Part shown: positions 8,901 to 18,000 of the stretch, piece after piece
Position numbering within the stretch: the stretch's first letter is position 1
Layout: each line of letters opens with the position of its first letter
Assembly (NCBI GenBank): GCA_902805735.1
Contig: CADCTW010000102.1
Span: 1-54,979 of the forward strand
Direction: 5' to 3'
Source of the DNA: an uncultured Gemmatimonadota bacterium
GTDB lineage: Bacteria; Gemmatimonadota; Gemmatimonadetes; Longimicrobiales; Longimicrobiaceae
Length of the DNA: 54,979 nt
Program-made: the position numbers and the translations under genes
Notes under the pieces: model-generated
Seen by the model: the letters and a program-made list of their open reading frames with translations, nothing else
Database searches by the model: none
Told to the model about the DNA's origin: nothing

Positions 8901-10353
8901 CGCCGTAGCCGCCGTCCATGAGGTCGTTGCCCGTGCCGCCGTCCAGCACGTCGCTCCCTTCCCCGCCGTACAGGGAGTCCGCGCCGTCGCCGCCCGCCGC
9001 ACGGTCGTCGCCGTTGCCGGCGCTCACGTGGTCGTTCCCCGCCCCGCCGTCCAGCACGTCGTTCCCATCCTGGCCCTGCACATTGTCGTTGCCGTCACCC
9101 GCGCTCACGGTGTCGTCGCCCGCGCCGGCCTCCACGTAGTCGTTGCCGCTGCCCAGCTCCACCGTGTCGTTGCCGCCGTGGGCGTAGACGGTGTCGTCGC
9201 CCGCACCGGTGGAGATGGTGTCCGCCAGGTTGCCCAGCCGCGCCACGTCGTTCCCGGCGCCGCCCTGGATGGGGTACGCGGAGTAAAGCTGCTCCGCCGT
9301 CCAGGTGACCCCGTCCGAGAACTGGAAGCTCTCCACCATGTACTGCGAGTTGTAGAACTGGTTCTGCACGGTGACGCTGTCCCCGTTCCCGTACTCGATC
9401 ACCATGTGATGGCCGGACACCTTCACCGCCGTGATACCGGTGGAGGGGACGTCCTCGAACTTCACGGTGTCCACGCGCCCAACCACGTGGTCATAGTCGT
9501 CGATGCGGTCGTGGCCGCCGCCCGCGCGCACCACGTACGTATCGGCACCGTAGCCGCCGTCCATGAGGTCGTTGCCGGTGCCGCCGTCCAGCACGTCGCT
9601 CCCTTCCCCGCCGTAGAGGGAGTCCGCGCCGTCGCCGCCCGCCATGCGGTCGTCGCCGTTGCCGGCGCTCACGTGGTCGTTCCCCGCCCCGCCGTCCAGC
9701 ACGTCGTTCCCGTCCTGGCCCTGCACATTGTCGTTCCCGTCACCGGCTCTCACGGTGTCGTCGCCCGCGCCGGCCTCCACGTAGTCGTTGCCGGCACCCG
9801 TGTCCACCGTGTCGTTGCCGCCGTGGGCGTAGACGGTGTCGTCGCCCCCGCCGGTGGAGACGGTGTCCGCCAGGTTCCCCAGCCGCACCACGTCGTTGCC
9901 CTCGCCGCCCTGGATGGGGTACGCGGAGTAGAGCTGCTCCGCCGTCCAGGTGACCCCGTCCGAGAACTGGAAGCGTTCCACCATGTACTGCGAGTTGTGG
10001 AACTGGTTGTGGATGGTGATGCTGTCCCCGTTCCCGTACTCGATCACCATGTGATGGCCGCTCGCCTTCACCGCGGTGATGCCGGTGGAGGGGACGTCCT
10101 CGAACTTCAGCGTGTCCACGCGCCCAACCACGTGGTCCCAGTCGTCGATGCGGTCGTGGCCGCCGCCCACGCGCACCACGTACGTGTCGGCGCCGTAGCC
10201 GCCGTCCATGTAGTCGTTCCCCGTGCCTCCGTCCAGCAGGTCGTCGCCGTCCCCGCCGCGCAGGGAGTCGTTCCCCGCCCCGCCGTAGATCTGGTCGGCG
10301 CCCGTGGTGCCGTTGAGGGTGTCGTCGCCGGTGCCGCCGTTGATCGTCGCCAT
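2902..10353 (-). CDS. Giant RTX calcium-binding protein with 12 repeated modules
   Basis: This is a secreted protein of 2,483 residues. It begins directly with RTX nonapeptides (MATINGGTGDDTLNGTTGAD), has no Sec signal peptide, and should leave through the adjacent HlyB/HlyD exporter. It consists of 12 modules. Each has a run of GGxGxDxLx calcium-binding repeats followed by a haemolysin-type calcium-binding-protein-related domain ending in a motif like FQFSDGVTWT. Module spacing is about 490-650 bases, and the first four are exactly 645 bases apart. The last 220 or so residues lack RTX repeats: an Ala/Gly-rich linker and a helical tail ending HEALSAMIAANVK, the probable secretion signal. No protease, lipase or pore-forming domain is visible, so an adhesive, surface-layer or matrix role is likely. 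The same frame is open to 10944, but that extension is low-complexity Arg/Ala/Pro sequence overlapping the LRR gene, so I start at MATING. Confidence 0.88.
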   Translation of the reverse strand: MATINGGTGDDTLNGTTGADQIYGGAGNDSLRGGDGDDLLDGGTGNDYMDGGYGADTYVVRVGGGHDRIDDWDHVVGRVDTLKFEDVPSTGITAVKASGHHMVIEYGNGDSITIHNQFHNSQYMVERFQFSDGVTWTAEQLYSAYPIQGGEGNDVVRLGNLADTVSTGGGDDTVYAHGGNDTVDTGAGNDYVEAGAGDDTVRAGDGNDNVQGQDGNDVLDGGAGNDHVSAGNGDDRMAGGDGADSLYGGEGSDVLDGGTGNDLMDGGYGADTYVVRAGGGHDRIDDYDHVVGRVDTVKFEDVPSTGITAVKVSGHHMVIEYGNGDSVTVQNQFYNSQYMVESFQFSDGVTWTAEQLYSAYPIQGGAGNDVARLGNLADTISTGAGDDTVYAHGGNDTVELGSGNDYVEAGAGDDTVSAGDGNDNVQGQDGNDVLDGGAGNDHVSAGNGDDRAAGGDGADSLYGGEGSDVLDGGTGNDLMDGGYGADTYVVRAGGGHDRIDDWDHVVGRVDTVKFEDVPSTGITAVKVSGHHMVIEYGSGDSVTVQNQFYNSQYMVERFQFSDGVTWTAEQLYSAYPIQGGEGNDVARLGNLADTISTGMGEDTVYTFGGNDTVDAGSGNDYVEAGAGDDTVSGGAGHDTLHGQDGNDVLDGGAGNDHVTAGNGDDRVAGGDGADSLYGGEGSDVLDGGTGNDLMDGGYGADTYVVRMGSGHDRIDDWDNVAGRLDTLKFEDVPSTGITAIRTSGMHLVLEYGDGNSVTLQNHFHSSHYQIDRFQFSDGVVWTQAQLLSAYPITMTEGNDSGMNFTDGAETITALAGHDSVATHGGNDFVDGGSGNDTLDMGAGNDRALGGEGNDILYGRDGDDRLEGGAGNDSLHGEAGADVLEGGTGDDYMAGGAGADSYVVRLGSGRDTVEAYSHANGRLDTLKFEDVPSTGITAVRTSGRSLILEFGAGDSVTLRDHFSGADYQVKNFQFSDGTTWTQEQLFAAYAVTASEGNDDLGFTDASENISLGAGHDTLRTYGGNDTVNAGTGNDRVYLGTGDDVVDGGAGDDLMEGGAGNDTFVLRAGSGRDVIDAYDTGAGRSDTLVFENIASNELTEVRREGYNLVLEYGSGDRVTVQNHFYGAYNQISQIQFSDGVVWSAEHLANSGMLDLYSLDFVPGETMYGGTGADFLQGTGGDDQLYGRGGNDRLEGGEGGDGLYGEDGADVLVGGTGDDYMDGGFGSDTFVLRVGDGRDTIRAYDWSAGRVDTLRFDDVPSTGITGLRTIGYDLVVEYGAGDSVTLQNFFHGADYQVNRFQFSDGVTWTQAQLLTAYPVAGSDGNDELRFTEGAENVAAGGGDDAVYAYGGNDVVDGGIGNDSLYGGTGNDTLAGGAGNDALHGETGDDTLRGGTGNDGLYGSDGADVLEGNAGDDYMDGGFGSDTFVVRRGDGRDTIRAYDWSAGRVDTLRFDDVPSTGITGVRTIGYDLVVEYGTGDAVTLQNYFQGTDYQVNRVQFSDGVTWSMAEFFTAYAVSGSEGNDELRFTDGAERVAAGGGDDSVYTYGGNDQVDGGIGNDSLYGGNGNDTLAGGAGNDALHGEAGDDTLRGGTGNDGLYGSDGADVLDGGTGDDYMDGGFGSDTFVVRVGDGRDTIRAYDWSTGRVDTLKFDDVPSTGITGVRTIGYDLVVEYGTGDAVTLQNYFQGTDYQINRVQFSDGVTWTMAEFFTAYAVSGSEGNDELRFTEGAERVYAGGGDDAISTYGGDDFVDGGSGNDTLDMGAGSDRALGGAGNDTLYGRDGDDRLEGGTGDDYMSGGAGNDTFVVRVGDGLDTVYAYDTTAGRIETLKFADVPSTGLTAMRRAGDHLILEYGAGDRVTVQDHFSSANNQLNQVQFSDGVTWTVGQLYEAYPLQLTAGNDSMGFTSAAETILAGAGDDTIHSYGGDDRVYGEAGNDYLRGGDGADQLSGGEGNDSLHGDNGNDVLDGGTGNDRMEGDAGSDTYLVRVGSGQDTVHTYDATAGRVDTLKFEDVASTGLTAVRRAGDNLILEYGSGDRVTVQDHFYSSNWTISQIQFSDGVTWTPGQLYEAYPLQLTAGNDSMSFSGSAETILAGAGDDTIHSNGGDDRVYGEAGNDYLRGGDGADQLSGGEGIDSLYGDNGNDVLDGGTGGDRLDGGVGDDTYLVRLGSGQDTVHTYDATAGRVDTLKFEDVASTGLAAAYRSGNNLVLDYGSGDRVTVQDHFYSSNWAISRIQFSDGVIWTPAELLAAYAAPASTSTSSADSPMLAMSVNEAGTLDESPETRQIHRIIPGNDVPAAGTPGSARWEVPTDRPWSAGKPPREVGMASVAGTPAEGAAAAAAGAGAGAAGAAASDARMAEIAKAMAKLNTGKNDVQAQAEKLANAMRGLAQGTAAAAAAGTQADAVGSIASALGGETGEAATEDTTLDGLASALEGQKAVSGGWSSTPADRQVDALVNAMAVFSPPAAADTALPENYHEALSAMIAANVK
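8147..10353. repeat. Near-identical 645-bp tandem modules inside the RTX gene
   Basis: The landmark CCGGTGGAGGGGACGTCCTC recurs at 8147, 8792, 9437 and 10082 (one G-for-A level difference nearby), exactly 645 bases (215 codons) apart each time. The first three modules of the protein are nearly identical over their whole length. The fourth (near 8147) and those further along have diverged, with spacings of about 490-595. This indicates recent in-frame duplication at the 5' end of the gene. Recombination could change the copy number, and short-read assemblies could collapse it. Confidence 0.85.
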
Positions 10354-10489
10354 GGAAAGCCCAGGTAGTTGGATAGGATGCGCAGCCCCGTGCGGGCCGG
10401 CTGGAAACGAAGGACGCGGATCTTCGCCGCGATGAGAAAGCAGGCTCGCGCGGAGGCACGGAGAACGCCGGGTCCCCGTGCCCGCGGGG

Positions 10490-12022
10490 TCAGCTGCCGA
10501 GCCGGAGGTCGAAGAGAGGAACGCCGCCGGCGGTGTCGCTGGCGGGAATGAGGCCCTCGAAGTAGCGGTGGTCCGTGTCGCGCACCAGCGGACCGACGGC
10601 CTGGTGCACCTTGAAGAGGAGCTCGCCGGCGGTGAAGCCGCGGGCGCCGTCGCTCGCCAGCTCCACCGGCGCCTCGCCGGGCACGCGTACGCGGATGCGC
10701 GGGGCGGGCACGGCCACCTGCTCCGCGTCCCACTCCGCTCCCGCGTCGCGCACGCGGCGCACGAGGTCGTCGGTGCCGGACACCTCCTCGTCCAGCCGCC
10801 AGGAGATGCCCGCGAGCACGGCGGGCCGTGCCGCGGCCGGCGTGGAAGGCGGCGCGGGAGGGGCGCTCGCCATGGCGCGCGCCGCCTGCACGCGCGCCTC
10901 ACGCGCCCGGTAGAGCTCCGGGTTGCGCGCGCGCACGGCGGCAACCACCTCCTCCGCCGTGGGGGAGTACTTCTTGTTCTGCGGAGCGATGCGCACCTCC
11001 TGCAGCCCCTCCAGCTCCAGCAGGGGCGACAGGTCCCGATCGGCCACGCGGGTGCGGTCGATCCTGAAGCTCCGCAGGCGCCGGAGCGCCCGCACGAACC
11101 CCAGGGAGCGGATCTCGCCGGCGTTGTCGATGAAGAGCCCCTCCAGGTGGGTGAGCCGCGCCAGACCGTCCAGCTCCTCCGCGTCCTTTACGCCGGACGC
11201 CAGGTGGAGCTTGCGGAGCCCGGTGAGCGCTTCCAGGGGAGCCGCGCCCCCCCCGCCGGGCGCCACCTCGGTGGCGTCGATGCTCAGGCTGCGCAGGTTG
11301 CGCAACCCGCCCAGGAAGCCGAGACCGGAGAGCGCGGGCCCGCCCTCGATCTCCAGCGCCTCCAGCGGCGAAGCCTCGCCCACACGCTCAAGGTCGGTCA
11401 CCTCGCGCACGCCGCGCAGCCGCAGCGTGCGCAACGACGGGAGCGAGGCGACCGCCCCCACCGAGCGGAGCACGCGCGCACGCGACACCTCCAGCCGCTC
11501 CAGCGAGAGCCCCTCGATCCCCTCCAGCGACACCAGGCGCGGGGGCGCGTCGATCTGCAGCGAGCGAAGGCGCCGCAGCGAAGCCAGCTCCCTCAGCGTC
11601 TCCACCTTCGGCCGGTCCACCGCCAGCTCTTCCAGCCCCTCGGCCAGGCCGGCCAGCGACCCCGCGGCGGCCAGGTCGCACCGGCGCAACGCGGGAAAGC
11701 TGGCCAGCTCCACCCCCTTGGGCGGGCAGAGGAGGATGAGGGATTCGAGCCCGGACAGCCGGTTGAGCGGCTTCAGGCTCGCCGCGAACCCTTCCGCCAC
11801 CTGCACGGAGCGGATCCGCTCCGCGAAGGGGACGAGCGGGTCGAGCGGGCCGAAGCCCGACTCGATCCGCACGGCCAGCACGGGGGCGGCGGCGAGCACC
11901 CGCTCCGCCTCGGCCGTCCACCTCCCCAGGAACAGCACCGGGGGGCCGTCCGGCTGGCGAACCAGCCGGTACCCCGCGCCGTGCTCTTCATCGTTCGCCT
12001 GCATAGCCGCGCCGGTGTTCAT
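10490..12022 (-). CDS. Leucine-rich-repeat protein, candidate immunity partner of the Rhs toxin
   Basis: A protein of 510 residues, apparently cytoplasmic (no signal peptide). Residues 60-360 hold about a dozen degenerate leucine-rich repeats (patterns such as LRRLRSLQIDAPPRL and LEALEIEGGPALSGLGFL). A Pro/Ala linker follows, then a compact C-terminal domain of about 100 residues ending FEGLIPASDTAGGVPLFDL. I do not recognise that domain. The ATG at 12022 overlaps the Rhs stop as ATGA (12019-12022), so the gene is translationally coupled to the toxin gene. A second ATG at 12004 is also possible. Position and coupling are what is expected of an immunity gene for the C-terminal Rhs toxin, although LRR immunity proteins this long are unusual. 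The function is inferred from context only. The same frame is open further upstream, but there it runs over the Rhs gene and gives low-complexity sequence. Confidence 0.8.
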   Translation of the reverse strand: MNTGAAMQANDEEHGAGYRLVRQPDGPPVLFLGRWTAEAERVLAAAPVLAVRIESGFGPLDPLVPFAERIRSVQVAEGFAASLKPLNRLSGLESLILLCPPKGVELASFPALRRCDLAAAGSLAGLAEGLEELAVDRPKVETLRELASLRRLRSLQIDAPPRLVSLEGIEGLSLERLEVSRARVLRSVGAVASLPSLRTLRLRGVREVTDLERVGEASPLEALEIEGGPALSGLGFLGGLRNLRSLSIDATEVAPGGGGAAPLEALTGLRKLHLASGVKDAEELDGLARLTHLEGLFIDNAGEIRSLGFVRALRRLRSFRIDRTRVADRDLSPLLELEGLQEVRIAPQNKKYSPTAEEVVAAVRARNPELYRAREARVQAARAMASAPPAPPSTPAAARPAVLAGISWRLDEEVSGTDDLVRRVRDAGAEWDAEQVAVPAPRIRVRVPGEAPVELASDGARGFTAGELLFKVHQAVGPLVRDTDHRYFEGLIPASDTAGGVPLFDLRLGS

Positions 12023-15000
12023 GGGCAGTTGGGCAGCAGCTTGACCGGACCGCTCACTCCCGGGCGGACACGGTTGCCGATCGCGCCGCTCTTGAAGGCG
12101 TTGCCGCCCGGTTCCAGGATCTCGGCGACCTTCTCGGCGATGGTACGCTCGAGCTTGTCCAGGCCCACCCCCCCGTGGGGCTTCCAGATCTTCAGGATGT
12201 TGTCCAGCTGCAGCGCCCGGTGGTGGCGGGCGAAGCGCTTGTTGATGTCCTGCACCGTCTTGCCCACGTAGAGCGTGCCGGCGCGGTTGTTCTTGCCCTC
12301 GATCTCGGGAAGCTCGCCGAAGTAGATCTTGTCGCCGATCAGGCCCATCGCCGCTTCCTCCACCGCCATCTCGAGCATGTAGCAGCCCAGGTCCTTCATC
12401 AGCTTCTCGAAGATCTTGCGCAGCGTCTGCGCCTGCGCTGCCTGCCCGGCGGCCACGTTCTGGCTCCCCGACATCCCCGCGTTGAGCTCGGGGAGCGAGG
12501 TGAGGCCGGTGGGGTCCAGCAGGTTGATGGGGTCCTGGAGGACGTACCCGTACAGGTTGGTGTCGCCGCCGTCGAAGAGGATCGGGTCCTTGGCGGTCCA
12601 CCGGCCCGTCTGCGGGTCGTAGTCCCGCGCCCCGAAGCGCACCAGCCCCGTGCGGGTGTCCGTCAGCCCGCCCGCGTAGCCGAAGGGCTGGAAGCCGGGG
12701 TTGGAATCGTGGAGGACCCGGCCGGTGGGGTCGTAGTCGATCCGCTGGGCTACCGCGCCGGTGGCGGCGTCCACCACCATCCGCACGCTGCCCAGGTGAT
12801 CCACCACCAGGCGGTACGTGCTCCCGCCCCGCACCATGTACTCGGGGACGTTGGAGTCGTCGCCGTACACGAAGCGCGAAGCCACGCGTCCCGCGCCGTC
12901 CAGCTCCGCCACCACGCGGATGCCGTTCTCCCACAGGTACCCGCGCTCCAGCACCCCGCCCACGCGCACGCCCACGCGGCGGTTGTCGCCGTCCACCAGG
13001 TACTCCACCCGCCGGCCATCCGGCAGGCGCACCGAGCGCAGGTTCCCCAGCGCGTCGTAGTGATAGCGGGTGGTATCCGTCCCGACCACCTTCTCGCGCA
13101 GTTCGCCGGCCGCGGTGTAGGCGAAGGTGGCGTCGCCCCAGGTGAGCAGGCGGTCCTGCGCGTCGGTGGTGCCGGCCAGCACTCCGGCGGTGCTGGTCTC
13201 CCGCAGCCGGTTGCCGTTGGCGTCGTACTCGTAGCCGCGGTACGGCTGGCCGTCGCGGGTGACCTCCACCAGCGCGCCCACGCTGTCGTAGCGGAAGGCG
13301 TAGGTGGCCGTGCTGCCGCCCGCCCGCTCCGCGATGGCCGTGATGCGGCCGCCCAGGTCGCGGGTGTAGCTGGCCCGGAACAGCGTGTCGGTGCCAAAGG
13401 TGGCGCTCAGCGCCACGCGCGCGCCGTAGCTGTCGTACGCTTCGGCCGTGGACACCCCGCTCAGCGTGGTGCCCTGCGTGAACCCGGTGGCGGCGCTGCG
13501 CTGCACCGAGAGCGCGCCCACACCAGTGAGCAGGCCGTCCGCGTCGTAGCTGTAGCGTACGGTGTCCGCCCCGTTCAGCGTCTGGCCCACCAGGCGGAAG
13601 TCGTTGTCGTACCGGAAGCCCACGCTCCCCGCCACCGCGCCCGCCCAGGAGAGCCCGGTCACCAGCTGCCCGTCGTACGAGAAGCTCGTGGACACCCCGT
13701 CCACGCCGGCCACGTTCTTCAGCTGGCCGGTGACGGCGTCGTACCCGTAGCGCACCACCCCCTCGGCCAGGGTCAGCGCCGAGCGCCGCCCCGCCGCGTC
13801 GTACGCGGTGGTGACCGCCACGCCGTCCGGGCGCAGCACGCGCTCCACTTCGCGGTTGGCGTTGTAGAAGTACTGCGTGGTGGTGGAGCCCTGGCCCAGG
13901 TTGGGCGCCGTGTAGCTCTCGGCCAGGTCACCGTCCGTGTACCCGAACCGGTGGGCCGGGCGCTCGGCCGGCGTGATGGAGGTGACGTTCCCGTTCTCGT
14001 CGTAGGTGTAGCGTACCACCCGCCCGTCGCTGAGCGTCTGGGCGGTCATCCGCCCCGCCGCGTCGAACGCGTAGCGCACCGTGCGCCCCAGCGCGTCGGT
14101 GGAGGCCGTCACCCGGCCCTGCTCGTCGTAGGTGTAGCGATGGACGCGCGGGCCCTGGCTCACCGCCACCAGCCGGCCTTCATCGTCGTACGCGCTTTCC
14201 ACGGTCAACAGCCCGGGAACCGACTGCGAGGCGATGCGGCCCTCGGCGTCGATGCGCAGCACCCCCCGCCTGCCGGTGGCCGAAACGCGGGTGATCTGGC
14301 TGCTGTCGCGGTCGTACGTCTCCACCACGGCGCGCCCGTTCACCACCAGCGAGTCCGTCTGGCGCGCCACCGAGTTGTTCACCGGGTCCACCTGCGTCAC
14401 CCGCGCCGAGCGCTCGGTGCGCGTGAGCCCCGACGGGGTCTTGGTCACCAGCTCGGCCAGCGGCGCCTGCATCCCCACCCGCGGGTCCGGCGTTTCGCGC
14501 AGCGACGAGACGGTGCCGTCCGGCGCCGTGCTCACGCGGCGCCCATCGGGCGTAGTGGTGGTGGACACGTTCTGCCCCGTGGGGAGCACCAGCACGTTCT
14601 GCGTGCCGCCCCCGGGGAGCTGCTGCACCCGGAACGAGCTGCCCAGCCCGCCCGCCGTGGACCACGACACCTGACGCCCGTCGGCCGTCTCCGACCGCGC
14701 AGTGGTCACCGAGCTCCCGTCCGGGCGCCGCTCGCCCGTCATGCGGCCCTGGGCGTCGTACTCGTAGCGCGTGGTGTTGCCGTTGGCGTCCGTGCGGCCG
14801 GTCAGCAGCCCGCCGTCGCCGTACGTGTAGCCCACCCTGATGCCGCCGGGGAGGGTGACCTGCCCCATGTTGCCCGAGGCGTCGGCCGCCAGGGCGGTCC
14901 TCACCCCGTCGGCGCTCACCACCGCCACCACCTTGCCGGTGGCGTCGCGCTCCAGGGTGGTGGGGCGGCGGTAGGCGTCCAGCACCCGCGTCACGCGCCC

Positions 15001-18000
15001 CTTGGCATCGTACTCGAAGGTGTGGATGGTGTCGCCCGTCACCGCCAGCACGGTGCGCAGGTGGCGGCCGCTGGGGTCGAAGATGTAGACCTCTTCGCCG
15101 TCCTCGCTGGTCACCGCGATCTCGTCGTTCGCCACGCCCGGGAAGGCGGGGGCGATGCGGCGCACGCGGCTGTTGCCGAAGTCGGCCAGGTACACCGCCC
15201 CGTCAGGCCCCGTGCTCACCGCCCGCGGGCGGTTGAGCCGCGAGTCGGCGGCCGGGCCGCCCTCGCCCGAGTAGCCGGCGGTGCCGTTGCCCGCCACCGT
15301 GGTGATGATCCCCGCGGGGGCCACCTTGCGGACGCGGTTGTTGTTGCCGTCGGCGATGTAGAGCGTCCCGTCCGGCCGCACGTCCAGCCCCTGAGGGCGG
15401 TTGAGGCGCGCCAGGGTGGCCTGCCCGCCGTCGCCCGCGAAGCCCAGCGTGCCCGTGCCCGCCACCGTGGTGATGAGCCCCGACGGCGCGATGCGGCGCA
15501 CGCGGTGGTTCCCCTGGTCGGACACGTACACGCTGCCGTCCGCGCCCACCGCCAGCCCGTCCGGCTGGTTGAGCCGGGCCCGCGCGGCCTGCCCGCCGTC
15601 GCCCGCGTAGCCGGCCACGCCGGTGCCCGCCACCGTGGTGATGGTGCCGTCCGGCATGATGCGGCGCACCACGTGGCTGGTCTTCTCCACGAAATAGATG
15701 CTCGCGTCCGGCGCCTGCACCACGTAGTGCGGGGTGTTGACCTGCGCCTGCGTCGCCGGACCCCCGTCGCCGCTGTAGCCGCCCACGCCCGTGCCCGCCA
15801 GCGTGCTGATGGTGCCGTCCGGGGCGATGCGGCGGATGCGCTGCCCGCCCTCTTCGGCGATCAGCAGCCCGCCGTCCTTCATGAAGCCGATGCCGTGCGG
15901 GTAGCTGAGCCGCGCGCCCAGCGCGGGCCCGCCGTCCAGCCCCGTGCCGCCGCCGGCGATGGTGGTGATGATGCCGTCGCGGCCGATCTTGCGGATGCGG
16001 TGGTTGCCGTAGTCGGCGATGTACACGTCGCCGTTGGGCGCGCTGCGCACGTCAGACATGCCGAACAGGCGCGCCTGCATGGCCAGCCCACCGTCGCCCG
16101 CGAAGCCCGAGGTGCCCGAGCCCGCGGCCGTGCGCATGGCCGCCTTGAGCGCAGCCGCACCGCCGCGCGTGGTGCCGTCGCCCTTGTAGAGGAGGCGCGA
16201 GACGGGGTCGTACGCGTGGTGGGCGTCCAGCGCCCACCCGCCCATGGCCTGCGCCCGGGCGTCCTGCGTGCCCAGCGACGAGGTGAGCGTCTGCCAGCGG
16301 GTGCCCTCCTGGCGGGCGCGGCTGTCCACGTCCGCCGGCACGGCGCACGCCTGCCGGGCGCCCGAAGCGTCGCCCTGGCACGAGAGGCCGAAGCTGCGCG
16401 CGGTCGCGGCCGGCACGTTGTAGAGGAAGGGGTACACGTGCCCGATGCGCACCGACACCGGCTGCACGCCCTGCGTGGGGCGCCCGTACGCGTCCTTGCC
16501 GTCCCACTCGAAGGTGTAGCGGAGGTTCGGCGCCGGATCGAGGCTGCCGGTGAACTTGCGCCCGGCCACCTCGATCTCGATGTCCACCCGCCTGAGCCCG
16601 GCCGGGAGCGTGGCGCCCGTCAGGTCCACCTCCAGCGTGCGGTTGGCCTCGTTGCCGGCCGCCCGCGCGCTGGTGTACGCCACCTGGTACTCGGTGCCCG
16701 GCAGCGCCACCTTCTGCACCGCCGCCTGTCCGGTGCACAGCGCCGCCACGCCGGAGCGCGGGTCGCACTCCGCCTCGGCCGAACCGTCGGGGTCCACCCC
16801 CTGCAGCCCCACCGGGTAGTTGAGGTCGATGGGGAGCATGCGCCTCACCGGCGCGCGCTGCAGCTGCGCCCCGGGCCGGTAGGTGCGCGCGAGCTGCTCC
16901 AGCTCCGGACGGGTGATCCCCAGCTGCGCCAGCACCGTCTCGCCATCGGGCACGCCGTCGCCCGTCACGTCCACCTCGGCCACCCCGCCCGCGGTGGAGA
17001 CGATGGCGATCACGCGGCCGTCGTTGGACGGCACCCACGCGCCCTGCCCCGCGTCCCACGCCCCCACCGGCACCGGGGTGCCCACGGGGAAGCCGAGGAA
17101 GTTCTCCACGTACAGCGGCACGGGGGTGCTCAGCACCACCTCCGCCCCCGGCGGCACGCCGTCCGAGGTGAGCCCCACCGCGTAGGTGTAGCCGCTGGTG
17201 GCCGGCAGCGCGCCCGGCATGGCGGCGGGCCCGTTCTCGCCCACCGTGAACTCGGTGGCCCGCAGGGTGAGCCCCGTGGCCGGCTGCCGCGTGCCGTCCG
17301 GCATCACGATCTCGGCCGTGGTCCCGGCGGGGATCACCAGGGTGGCCTGGCGTGGCCCGTCCGCGTCTTCCACCACGCTGCCGCGCGCCACCTGCGTCTC
17401 GGTGGAGTTGAGCTCAACCGGGGTGGCGATGGGATCGAGCTGCAGCAGGATGACGTCGTCCATCACCACCCAGTCCTGCCACGGCGCGTCCGTCTCGCGC
17501 TGCGCCGGGAGGTAGCCCGGCTTCGCGAAGTCGATGCGCACGGGCCCGCCGCCGTTCACCACCAGGTCCCACCCGCCGTCCGCGCGGGTGAGCGTCTGGC
17601 CGAACTCCGGGTGGTCGCGCACCGTCACGGTGACGCCGCCCAGCGGCTTCAGCTCGCGGTTCAGCACGCGCCCGCGCAGCCCGGCCGCGCGGATGCGGTC
17701 GATGGTGCCCGGCGCCACGCCGGTCTGGATGGGGTTTTCGCCCGTGTACAGGAACTCGGTGGCCGCGGCCACCGTGGTGGGCACCGTGCGGTCCAGCACG
17801 GGGGCCACCTTGGCCGGGTCCGGCGGGAGCGGCTCGGAAGGCGCCGGCTCGGTGCGCGTGACCGCGCGGGCCGAGACGGCCTCGTTGCCCGCCGCGTCGC
17901 GCGCGGTGATGGAGAAGGAGTTGCCGCCGACGACCAGCGCGCCGTCCTGCGCGAACGCGCCGTCGGTGCCCAGCGTGAGCGGAGCCCCGTTGAGGGTGGC

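Noticed and set aside
2941-10368. Very long open frame opposite the RTX gene
   Set aside because: It is the antisense shadow of a GC-rich repetitive gene: the product is Val/Ala/His-rich, has no domains, and the RTX frame has clear motifs.
10354-10944. 197-residue N-terminal extension of the RTX protein
   Set aside because: It overlaps the LRR gene in another frame and is low-complexity Arg/Ala/Pro sequence; RTX motifs begin exactly at MATING.
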